From: Berghia stephanieae
Lineage: Eukaryota; Mollusca; Gastropoda; Nudibranchia; Aeolidiidae
NCBI GenBank assembly: GCA_034508935.3
Contig: CM067444.1
Coordinates: 28,165,119-28,229,118, forward strand
DNA length: 64,000 nucleotides
Reading direction: 5' to 3'
Position numbers and translations under genes: made by a program. A model generated the notes under the pieces. The model saw nothing but the letters and a program-made list of their open reading frames with translations, was not told the origin of the DNA and did not search any database. Positions 36,960 to 64,000 of the stretch are shown in pieces. The first letter of the stretch is position 1. Every line of letters starts with the position of its first letter.

Positions 36960-37790
36960 GCAGTCCCAATAACTCAGTTGGTAGAGCACTTGTTTTTGTT
37001 TTGTTTTTAAGGGCTTTACGGCACTTGCAACACATTTAGATTATATCAGTGCAAGTAAAAAGGAAGAAAATGGGATAGTAAAAAGTTCTAGAATTACAAT
37101 TAACACCCAAGAAAAAGTAAGACAAAAGGGAACTGGGAACAAATAGGGATCAGATGTAGTTTCCAAGAGCATAGCACCAATGTATTTAGTTTGAAATGAC
37201 CTACAAGTCTCATCCGGGCACAAGCACAAAATCCAACAAAGAGGAATGCACTCAAATGCTTACATTATACATAATACAAAAATAACAAATATAATAATAC
37301 ATAACACAGAGAGATGATTTACAAGGAAAAAAATATAATCTCCCAAAACAATAACTATGCATTTGACTGTTTCCCTCTCAGTCAGGGTATCGGGCCAGGA
37401 CAAAACCTAGTAATCTCATTCCAAGACAAAGACAGAAAGCATGTTGGAAAACAGATATAGGGGCATAGAAGACACAGTATGTACCTCCCTGCCCACTATG
37501 AGAGGCCAGGAACCCCACAAAGTGGAATAGCACTTGCTTCACATGTAAAGGGATTGGGCTCAATTCCAGATGAAGTCAAAATGTTTTTCTTCTGACCCCC
37601 GTGTTTACCCGACAGTGATCGGGCAGCTGGGTCATTTTTGTTAGATGTAGTGGAGATTATCTACTTTGCGATAAGACCAGCAACATCCTATACGATGGAT
37701 AGCAAGCAATTACAATCGTCTCATTAAAGCTAAAGAAACCCGGAAAAACTCTCGACTCCATGGGCGTTATGACTTTGAAGGACTTGTTTA
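36960..37790 (+). repeat. SINE family C split by family A
   Basis: Head 36961-36992 (AGTCCCAATAACTCAGTTGG) and body 37529-37790 (AGCACTTGCTTCACATGTAA, CAGTGATCGGGCAGCTGGGT, TACTTTGCGATA) form one copy. Confidence 0.85.
36993..37528 (-). repeat. SINE family A nested in family C
   Basis: Full inverse copy between AGCACTTG at 36985-36992 and AGCACTTG at 37529-37536. The host SINE gives an independent check on both boundaries. Confidence 0.9.
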
Positions 37791-38192
37791 CTTTGAAAAA
37801 TGTGAAGAAAAGTCTTGTGAAATGCCTTGAAATAAAAATTTATCTGGTCTTAACCTAAGAATTAAATTGGGATTGTGTCGAAAATCTCCAGGCTGTTAGA
37901 ATTAAAATTTCTTATTCTAAGAAGATATCCTATAAAAACAACTGGAAATATAAGAAGTAATGACAATCGCTCCTGTAAAATTTATTTCAAATGATACTGA
38001 TAAAACAATAACAGGCTGTAACCCCTGGTCACAGTCACAAAATATAAAAGTTGAACAAAGGGAATGACAGTTCAAAACAAAATTCAAACAGTGATATATG
38101 TCTATGTCTTCACTACGTTTGCAAATGTGCCAGTAAAAAGGAAGGTGGATAGTCAAATAAATCTAGATTTAGAATTAAAAGCATCCAATAAA

Positions 38193-38711
38193 GTTTGTTT
38201 GTGTGTAAAGGTTTTACGGCTTGAACCATTTAGGTCATATCAGTGCCAGTAAAAAGGAGGAAATGGGATAATTTTAAAAAAATTAAAGATTTACAATTGA
38301 AAGCAAACAAGAAATAGTAAGACAAAGAGGAATGGTTGAAATAGGGAACCGGTGTAGATTCCAAGAACATACTATCGGTGTACTTAGTCTGAGGTCACCT
38401 AAAAGTCTCATCTAGATACAAGCACAGGATCCGACTAAGAGGAATACACTCACATTTTACAGCCCATTATATATTTATACATCAAAAAATGTAACAGTAC
38501 ATAACAGAGAGATGATTTACAAGGACAAACACTCATCTTCCAAAACTAACACTATACATTTGACTGTTTCCCTCCCAGCCAAGAACTCCAGAAAGGGCCC
38601 GGACACAACCAAATAATCCCATTGCAAGATAAAGACAGAAAACAGATATAGGGGTACAAAACACAGCAAGTGACCTCCTGCCCACCATGGGACGTCAAAG
38701 ACCCCACCCAG
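38193..38711 (-). repeat. SINE family A, inner copy 1
   Basis: Flanked by AAAGCATCCAATAAA at 38178-38192 and 38712-38726 (15 bp, exact). Ends GACCCCACCCAG. Confidence 0.92.
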
Positions 38712-38748
38712 AAAGCATCCAATAAAAAAGTAAAGCAAAGGAGACTGG

Positions 38749-39269
38749 TTTGTTTTTGTTTTGAAGGAATTTACGGCGCTTGCAACACATAAAGGTCATA
38801 TAAGCGCCAGTAAAAAGGAAGAAAATGGGATAGTAAAAAGTTCAAGAATTACAATTAAAGCACAAAAGAAAAGGTGAGACAAAGGGGAATTGGTTCAAAT
38901 AGGGAACAGATGTAGATTCCAAGAGCACACTGTCAAAGTACTTAGTTTGAGATCACCCAAAAGTCTCATCCAGACACAAGCACAGGCCCAAACTAAGAGG
39001 AATACACTCAAATGTTTACAAATTATATAATATAATATGCAAACTAAACGTAATACAATGCATAACAGAGAGATGATTTACAAGGAAAAAAAGATCATCT
39101 CCCAAAACAATAACTATGCATTTGACTGTTTCCCTCCCAGCCAGGAAAAAAAACAAGTAATCTCATTCCAAGACAAAGACAGAAAGCATGTTGGAAAATA
39201 GATATATGGGGATAGAAGACACAGTATGTACCTCCCTTCCCGCTATGGGAGGTCAGGATCCCCACCCAG
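38749..39269 (-). repeat. SINE family A, inner copy 2
   Basis: Flanked by AAAGGAGACTGG at 38737-38748 and 39270-39281 (12 bp, exact). Ends GATCCCCACCCAG. Confidence 0.92.
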
Positions 39270-39379
39270 AAAGGAGACTGGGTAAACAGGGAAAAGAATT
39301 AGATTCCAAGAGCAACCTATCAATGTACTTAGTTTGAGATCAACCTAAAGTCCCATATAAACACAAGCACAAGATTCCC

Positions 39380-39610
39380 TTAACTCACTCAACCCTAACA
39401 CCGACTATATCCGTAGTTAACCCGGGTTACATTGACCCCATGGCTTATTACATTTTTATGAGACAAATTATAGGCGTAGTATCAAAGCTAATGGTTTTAG
39501 TTTTTGTATGTTAATGATAGTTGAATAAAACTATGTACGTGCTCATTTTTAATACATTTTTTTTTCCAATTTTGAAAAGTAGCAAAAGTCTCTTGGATTG
39601 AGTGAGTTAA
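39380..39610. mobile_element. TTAA-flanked MITE (piggyBac-like)
   Basis: TTAA at 39380-39383 and 39607-39610. Terminal inverted repeats are CTCACTCAA and TTGAGTGAG, apart from small changes. The interior has CACCGACTATATCCGTAGTT. It splits the old family A copy exactly at a TTAA, which is the piggyBac-type signature. No transposase. Confidence 0.88.
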
Positions 39611-39919
39611 GAGGAATGCACTCAAATGCCTACAAGACATTTTCACAGCAAACCCCCCCCCCCCCCCCCCAAAAAAAAAAAAAAAAAAAAAAACAATAAC
39701 AGAGATGATTTAAAATGAAAAAAAAAATCTTCTAAAACTATAACTAGACATGTGACTGTTTCCCTCTCAGCCAAGAACTCCGGACAGGGCCAGGACAAAA
39801 CCAAGTAATTTAATTACAAGACAAAGATAGAATGAAACCCGGAGATTCATGGGGGCAGAGGGATAAAAGTCAAAGCAAGAGTGACCTCTCCGCCCACCAG
39901 AACCTCATTCCAAACTGAT

Positions 39920-40427
39920 TGTTTGATTTTAAGGTTTTTATGGCGCTTGCAACACATTAAGGTTATATCAGCGCCAGTAAAAAGTTCTAGAATTACAATT
40001 AAAGCACCAAAGAAAAGGTAAGACAATGGGGAATTGGTTTAAATAGCGAACAGATGTCGATTCCAAGAGCACACTTTCAGTGTACTTCGTTTGAGATCAC
40101 ATAAGTCTCATCCAGACACAAGCACAGGTCCCCACTAAGAGGAACACACTCAAATGTTTACAAAGCATTTATAATATGTAAACAATACAAAATAAAGTGC
40201 ATGACAGAGAGATGATTTACAAGACAAAAAAAAAAAAATCTCCCAAAACTCTAATTGTACATTTGACTGTTTCCTTTCCATCTGGGGTATCCGGCCAGGG
40301 CCAGGACAAAACCAAGTAATCTCATCCCAAGACAAAGACAGAGAGCATGTTGGAAAACAGATATAAGGGATAGAAGACACAGTAAGTGCCTCCCTGCCCA
40401 CTATGGAGGTCAGAACGCCACCCAGCA
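39920..40427 (-). repeat. SINE family A
   Basis: AAGGTTTTTATGGCGCTTGC to AACGCCACCCAGC. Confidence 0.88.
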
Positions 40428-40594
40428 AGCTAATAAGTCCAACATCCACAAATTCAAAGACAGAAATTTAAGTACAATGCATACTGCCTTAAGCGTAATG
40501 CATTGTTAACATGTAAGCCATTAGACAAGTGCCAGTAATACACAAATAAAAAAACAGAAAAAGGGATACCATTCAAATTGCTGCTTTCACATAA

Positions 40595-40885
40595 TTTAGA
40601 GCTATTTGAACCAAACTGTGCACAATGATAGTATGTTCTTGGAAATACATCCTTCCCTATTTGTGCCATTCCCCTTTGTCTTACTTTTCCTGTGTGCTTT
40701 CAATTGTAAATCTACAACTTTTTTGACGATCACATTTTCGTCCTTTTTACTGGTGCTGAAATGACCTAAATGCCCCCTTTGTCTTCCAATTTCTCCTATG
40801 CTTTTAATTTTAATATTGACTTTCTTGACAATCCAGTTTTCTTCCATTTTACTGACCTATTGTCGCAAGCGTCGTAAAATTTAAT
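40595..40885 (+). repeat. SINE family A, old diverged 3' halves
   Basis: ATAGTATGTTCTTGGAAATA to CTGGTGCTGAAATGACCTAA, then a second partial 3' end with GTCGCAAGCGTCGTAAAAT. Confidence 0.65.
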
Positions 40886-40889
40886 AAAA

Positions 40890-42350
40890 TTTTTAAAACC
40901 AAGAGAGGTAAAGGTCACCACAAGTTAAAAATTTAACACTTTTCAAGAATCTAATTTACTGTTATTTGAAGCTGCTAATAAAATATTTTTTTAAAAATCA
41001 AATAAAATACAATTGACTGCCACTTCATTGAATCTGACTTGCCCGCCTAAGGCATCCATCATCTGTCTGAAGAGAAAATTTATCTTTTCCTCTGTCGATA
41101 GATATTTAATTTTTGAATCTGCAAGACAATTTCTTCTTCTTCTTATTATTATTATCACCATCATCATGACTATCAATTGTGAGTGTGAGAAAGATCACAA
41201 TATTCTTCAAAGTAAATTAGGAAAACTTTACAGTAAATGCTAGATTGTGTCTATTCCAACTGAAATAAGGCTTTCAACATAAAGTCATCAATCAATATTC
41301 AGTAATTAAAAGAATCACATAAAAAATCATCTTGATTTCCTCAGTTTTTCTGGTTATATAATAAAAAAATGACCAAATAACTGGGAGACCGACGCTGAAA
41401 GAATAACAGGAATGACTCCTCCTCAAATTGATTTAAAAGTCTGGACAAAGTTGAAACAATACACACAGAGAGAAATTAAATTCTTTCATAGTTTAGAAAT
41501 AATTTCCAAACATTATGAAACACACACACACACACAAAGACCTTTTACCAGGGATGTAAATGCCATATGAAAAATAAAATCCAACTCACAAACTGCTTTT
41601 TTACATGTATGTGTCAAAACCTCATTTTAACCAGTATGATATACACAGCCTATTTTAGGGCCATGGGAAGATGACTGAGTCGAAGTCCCCCGTACTCTTT
41701 CTCCCTTGAATTTTTTTTCCCGGAGGAGTGAAATTGCCGGAAATGCCGGCAAATTTACAGGCCTGTAATAGGGTAGGTAGAGAGTCAATAATAACACTAT
41801 CGCCATCTTCAATAATACATCCACCCCCCCCCCCCCTCCCATCCCTCTATCTTATTCTTGATTTTTATCGTTTTTATTTCATTAACTTCATCTCATTGTT
41901 GCGCGCTCTCTCTCTTCCCTTGCATGCACACAAACACACATTTTTACCTATTATGTTTCAACTATTATGACAATCTAATATATATATTATTTATATATAT
42001 TTTGTGTTTACTTGAAAAACGTCATTTGTTTTGTGTTGTTCCCTTATATATGAGTCACAATTACTCCCTTTATCTTTCTCTCATCTTATTGGCTCATTTA
42101 GGCACCTCTAGTTTCAAGATCCTTTTACTTGCAAACAAGATGAGTCAAATATTTCTTTGACATGACAGGACTTTAAGTGATGTCTTCATGTTTTTTTGTT
42201 TTTTTCTTATTGGCTGAAGAAGGGTTTTGAACCTGAATCGTTGTGTTTGGTATTTTTTGCTGTTCTTTTTCGAAGCTGTTATGTTCACTTTAGTTCATTC
42301 CTTTTCAAAGTCGATAGCTTCTAGCAGCTTACTATCACTTTAAAATTATA
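40890..42350. other. Intergenic, no gene seen
   Basis: AT-rich with short CA (41520-41537) and C tracts (41821-41836). Nothing codes convincingly on either strand. Confidence 0.3.
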
Positions 42351-42351
42351 A

Positions 42352-42650
42352 AATTGAGCTTTTAATTAGAGCAATATCCACTAAATGTACTCATAGCGCT
42401 TTACAAGGGATCCCCGGCCAACAGCAACACTTAACATGTAGGACGGGACATATCGACTGTTAGGCGATATTACAATTTTATTCGGACAGAGACAATGCTG
42501 TTAACGGCCAGGTACTCATTTTACACCTGAGTGAGAGAATGTGAGTAAAGACTCTTTTCCCAGGACTCAACTATGCTCTGAACGAGGCTTGAACCCAGGA
42601 CCTTCCAATCCGAAAGCGAGTGCCATACCACAAGACCACATAGCCACACT
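42352..42650 (-). repeat. SINE family Y
   Basis: Full inverse copy: GAGCAATATCCACTAAATGT to the B-box complement GAGGCTTGAACCCAGGACC and head complement CCACATAGCCACA. It lies just downstream of the PAGR1 stop codons. Confidence 0.88.
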
Positions 42651-42930
42651 TTGACCTAGACTAGACAAGCTATCATAGGTAATGAATACCAAAAAAAAAA
42701 AAAACAGAATATAAAATAATAAAAATTAAAATATATATAAATATTTAAAATGTTATAATCAAGACAACTCTTTGGCTTGAATTTTATTTGCAACTGATGA
42801 CATTCCCGAACTAGTGGTTGTGGCATCAGACTTTTGTTGATCAACATTTTGCATTGAATCAGCAGATTGTTTTGATGTAGCTGGTGCAGTACATGATGAT
42901 GATGATGATGATGAGCTCACTGCATTGTTA

Positions 42931-59825
<16,895 letters not shown>

Positions 59826-59859
59826 TTTATGAGTGGCTTGTATGGTTATACTGCAGAGT

Positions 59860-60200
59860 TATGAGATAATCTTGAAGGAAAATATATAAGGAGACTGCAC
59901 ATCCGGACATCACCTGATTGGAAAACTAAGAGAAAAAAAAATCAATTTCATCCTGATCGTAACGACTCATAGCCGCCAACTTTTCAAAGAGCTAAAATGG
60001 GGTATCGTAACATGCACTACCTTCATGACCCAAAACGACAGTATAGTTGGACTATTACTAAAAAATGTAATCTAAATACGCTTCAACAGTCATAACGTCA
60101 CTTCCCTCGCGATGACGCATGGTAACTTAGTAACTGGCTCTAAACTATCGGAACAATGGCGGACGTCTTATGAAATATTTCTCCGACGAGCAAAAAAGCG
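59860..60200 (-). promoter_or_regulatory. Presumed PAGR1 promoter region
   Basis: A relatively CpG-containing stretch upstream of PAGR1 exon 1, with CTTCCCTCGCGATGACGCAT near 60100. Inference from position only. Confidence 0.25.
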
Positions 60201-61870
60201 TATCCAGAGGAAAAAAAAAACCATAAATCTGATCATGTTTTGACTTTTACACATTCTGATCACAAGACATATAAAAAGTTCTAGCCAGCATGAAGAATAA
60301 AAAGTACTGATTTTCTTTGTTTAGATCCACGATGGCCGTCGTTGCTGGGCCACGTGACATCAGACTATTGAATCCAATTGAGATGCGAAACCTTAAAGCT
60401 TACATGAAATACTTTATACTTGTCTGTTCCCATTGTAGCCGAGCCCGCTATACTATTGCATATGGTATTTGAAGGGACTCTACTCTACCGCATGCTTAAG
60501 GCCTATGTATCAACATGTTGATTGGTCAGTCACGAACCTCTCACTAGCCTCATAGTAGTGTAATTTGTGGTATACTACACAGAGTGCTCAGAAAAACGTC
60601 GATAGTACACAAAACAACTACTATTTTCCCACCCCCACCTCATCTCTGTTCCCAATAAATTATGCATGCCATATGTGCTTTCTTCTCTTCTTCTCAAGTG
60701 TATTATTATCTTTCTTCTCAACTGGGTACAAAACTTATCCGAGAGGCGTGTGGCAACAAATATTACCCCCTTGAAACTTATAGTTAGTCATGCATTATTC
60801 ATTCGAGTTATATGTAGTCTTAGTCCTAGAACGAGGATTTTAAAAATTCATGTTGCAGCCTAGCTGTACTAATGTAGTTCTTAATTTAATAAAGTATGAA
60901 ATTAAAGAGTTATTATTATTATTATTGATATTGAACACACCACATTCTCATGAGATTAGACAATGACAATGACCTAATAATAATTAACTCAGTAGGCTGC
61001 AGCTAATCGAAGTCGAGTCTGAATAGTCTACTGTGGCTATTCGGACTCAAATTCCAATGCACGTGTGCAATTAACAGATTATTCGGACTCAGTCTGAATA
61101 GTCTTCCCTAGCAGTGTAGTTTTTGCTTGTTTTTGTTTTTTTAATATTTTAATTATTGATAATTGCATAAAATTAGGCAAATGCAAATCAAAATTACGAT
61201 TGTAGTCTAAACCCACTTTATTTGACGAGAAAGACAAAAGCATGGATCAATTGGAAGTACAGATAAAAATTTAAAGAAAAGAGTTAAAACTCTTCAAAAA
61301 TAACAAAAGTCAGTCAAAGTAACTGTGGTATAAATGAAGAGCTTTTCTAACATAACACAATGTCCAAATAAAAGCAGGACAAAAAATAATTAGTATAAAA
61401 TTACATAATATTCTGATAGTGTGAGACGGGCAACAATCCTTCTACAGTCGAAAGTAGGGGTATGAGGTGAGTCAGTGTGATATGGGCGAGCTCTTTTGCT
61501 ACTGCTTTATCACTCCCACCCTCTGCCTACTGCCCACATTGTGTCGTCCTCCCCTCTGTATGCGCACGAACATTAGAGTTTGACGATTTATAGAATAGAG
61601 TCCCAACTCAGTAACAGTAATATAGATAGTAATACACCGTGCTATAACATTAACAACAAAATTACATTTTTTAACTTGCAGATAGCGGTCATATTCGTTA
61701 TTCGCCGTAGTAGGAGTAGATATTCAATCATTTCAATTAGGTATTTGCAGTAGTATTGCAAATGAGGGTTCATTCTGTATTTGCAGTAGTAGCCTACGAG
61801 CCTAGAGCATTATTGGGCACAAAATATAAATAAACTACATTACTATTATTAATAATATTATTTTTGCGTT
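60200..61870. other. Intergenic, nothing recognised
   Basis: No coding pattern. GAATAGTCTACTGTGGCTATTCGGACTC near 61020 is a small imperfect inverted repeat. Confidence 0.3.
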
Positions 61871-61876
61871 TCGTTG

Positions 61877-62200
61877 ACGATGATGATGATGTGTCTGTTG
61901 TTGTGTAGTGATGTGGTGGTGATGATGTAGTAGTGGTAGTATGATGACTATAAGGATAATGATGATGATGTAGGTGGTGGTGGTTGCTGTAGTTTTGATA
62001 ATGATGTGGTAGCTGTGGTAGTAATGATGATTGGATAGTTGTGGTTGTAGTAGTGGCGGTGGTAGCGATGGTGACGAGGAGGATGATGATGATGTACGGG
62101 TTGTGGTGGTTGCTATAGTTTTGATAATGATGTGGAGGTTGCTATGGTAGTAGTAGTAATGATGATGTGGTGGTGGCTGTGGTAGTAGAGGTAGTTTATT
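61877..62200. repeat. Imperfect (GAT/GTG)n microsatellite region
   Basis: GATGATG, GTGGTGG and GTAGTAG runs mixed over about 320 bp. Confidence 0.85.
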
Positions 62201-62265
62201 GATGGTAACTTCTATTATTTACAGGAGCACTGCTGAGATATGAGTCATGAGCAACGGGCGAGAGT

Positions 62266-62290
62266 GTGTGGGTGTGTGTGTGTGTGTGGC

Positions 62291-62360
<70 letters not shown>

Positions 62361-62379
62361 AGAGAGAGAGAGAGAGAGA
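62266..62379. repeat. (GT)n / (GA)n microsatellite
   Basis: GT tract then a GA tract of about 80 bp. Poly-Ser/Leu frames are artefacts. Confidence 0.95.
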
Positions 62380-64000
62380 TTCCTGGAAATTTATAAAATA
62401 TATATTTAACTGTAAATAATGCAATAAATGGGGACGGAACTATTCTCATTAAAGTAATCTGACAGATAGTCAGATAAGCTGATAGATTTCAAGATGTGAA
62501 CGAATGATCAAGTCAGAGAAGTGGGGACAGGGAAATATTTTCATGGATTGGATTGGGGTAACAAAGACAAAACAAAACACGATCTTGTAAAATTTCAGAC
62601 TTGAAGGAAAAGTTGAAACGTTCATCTCAATCCTCAGTCACACAAAATGTTTCCATCATTCCTCCTTTTCTTTCCTTCTCAAACACTTAGAACAGAAAAT
62701 AGTGTTGTGTGTCAGTGAGGGGACAAAAACTAATTTTCAGAGACGGGAGACCGATTCTTCTACTGCCACTGCGACGAATAGTGGTTTCACAGTGGCCCCA
62801 ATACTGCGAATGCGAATACGCACTGTACCTTACTGTAAAGCACTTCGTTATTAATTCATCATCTCAGACCCAGGCCCCACTGCCACTACTTTGGTGTTCA
62901 GTAGCTCAAAATACATACTAATATCATGTTTGATTAGTGACCATAGGCATAGGTGATGGGTTACCCTAAAAATTGTCCATAAAAATAAAAACTTCAAATT
63001 CCCCCAGATCGCCCCGTCAACAAATCAAAACCAACAACAACAAAAAAAGGACATTGACAATAACCAATTTGGGTATGCATTAATTCTACAATTCCAGCAA
63101 ACATTTGAAAATCAAGTTATAGATCGAATAATTTGATAATTTACAATTATTTACCCCTCAACTTCAACTCTTCTTCTCCCGGTATTTCTTCGCCATACAC
63201 AATATGAGCATAGTGATCTCCCTTGCAAATTTGCAACATAGTTTAATTAAAGCTTCGCCATTCTCTTCGTTTATGCCATCTCTTTTCAACAACTCAAAAG
63301 ATATAGTAAGATATAGTTATTTTTTTTTCAATATACTATAAATCCTAAATCCTAGTGTTTGGATCAATTGATACAAATGAATTTGACATTATAATAAAGC
63401 AGGATAAAACTAATCAAAATACTAATTCTTCGAAAATACTGGATACGAACATAGCTGGAGTAAATGCCCTTAGTTGTTTATCTCTTTTAAGGCTGGGTGA
63501 ATAGCAAGAAAATCCATATGATAGAGTCTTTGAATTGTATATCCGGATACAAAATTAAAACCCGATTCTTTTCTTTTACTTTTAACTATCTATTATTGGT
63601 CTATTGGTCTCAGTTTATAAACACTCCGCATAAGCACAACCTGGCGAGAAGCATGCTCGGGTCGTAAAACAGAGAGTTTACTATACAAACCAACCCCACT
63701 TAAGGCACGCTCGCTCAAATGGACTCACCTTATAAGCACGTTCATTTTTCTAACCATTATAAAAAAATGATATAGAGATCGAATCAAATGTGGTTTTGTG
63801 AAACAACTGAAATGATCTGTTATTATTATATCTTTTCTGAAACCTCTTCAATTATTTTATATTTTGTTTTAATTTCAAAGGCACCGTTTTGTCATTATCA
63901 TATTAATTTTTATAACCAAAATAACTCGGAATAACATACATTTTCTTTAAATCACAACAATAAACTATGAATATTCGGGTATATTTATTTATTTCCTTAT
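62380..64000. other. Intergenic, nothing recognised
   Basis: AT-rich; a scrap near 63610-63745 (CATAAGCACAACC, CTTATAAGCACG) may derive from the P3-type element. No gene seen to the window end. Confidence 0.3.

Larger units (their letters stand above)
38118..39900 (-). repeat. Old SINE family A copy with three insertions
   Basis: Pieces 38118-38192, 38727-38748, 39282-39383 and 39607-39900 read in order as one inverse family A copy, interrupted by 38193-38711, 38749-39269 and 39384-39606. A C/A homopolymer (39652-39690) also lies in it. Confidence 0.85.

Noticed and set aside
60154-60171. Tiny + strand frame ATGGCGGACGTCTTATGA
   Set aside because: Good start context but only five codons and no downstream coding exon.

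Overview
The window is an AT-rich stretch of an invertebrate animal nuclear genome. The evidence is spliced genes with GT-AG introns, both U2-type and U12-type, a canonical metazoan ERK MAP kinase, dense tRNA-derived SINEs and foldback MITEs, and abundant microsatellites. The repeat content suggests a marine invertebrate, but sequence alone does not settle the phylum. There are no bacterial-style operons, CRISPR arrays or rRNA genes, and I saw no retroviral, LTR or Polinton element.

Layout. 1-11.1 kb is repeat-dense intergenic DNA: SINE copies, LINE 3' ends, and a satellite block at about 1.6-4.3 kb that ends in a tandem array of 35-bp palindromes. 11.16-23.96 kb holds a complete 10-exon ERK1/2-type MAP kinase gene on the + strand (364 aa). 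Three of its nine introns carry U12-type splice signals, and its introns host several foldback MITEs and SINEs. 24-42.7 kb is intergenic, between two convergent genes. It is largely built of one SINE family (here 'family A'), including a stack in which an old copy is split by two younger copies and a TTAA-flanked MITE.

42.9-59.8 kb on the - strand is a homologue of PAGR1 (PA1, the PAXIP1-associated subunit of KMT2C/D complexes). Its first intron is about 13 kb. Inside that intron, on the same strand, lies a second multi-exon gene. Its last exon encodes a C2H2 finger, a zinc knuckle and a tyrosine-recombinase-like domain, as in Crypton-like transposons or genes derived from them. An in-frame TAG separates the finger from a 623-codon open frame. 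Just upstream of this inner gene, on the + strand, an exon-1-like fragment of TTC39C sits between imperfect inverted repeats. 59.8-64 kb is intergenic with microsatellites and no recognised gene.

The two main genes have unrelated cell functions: ERK signalling and histone H3K4 methyltransferase/PTIP biology. They are simply tail-to-tail neighbours. The more unusual parts are the nested recombinase-like gene, the split TTC39C exon, the palindrome array and the layered insertions, several of which have exact target-site duplications.
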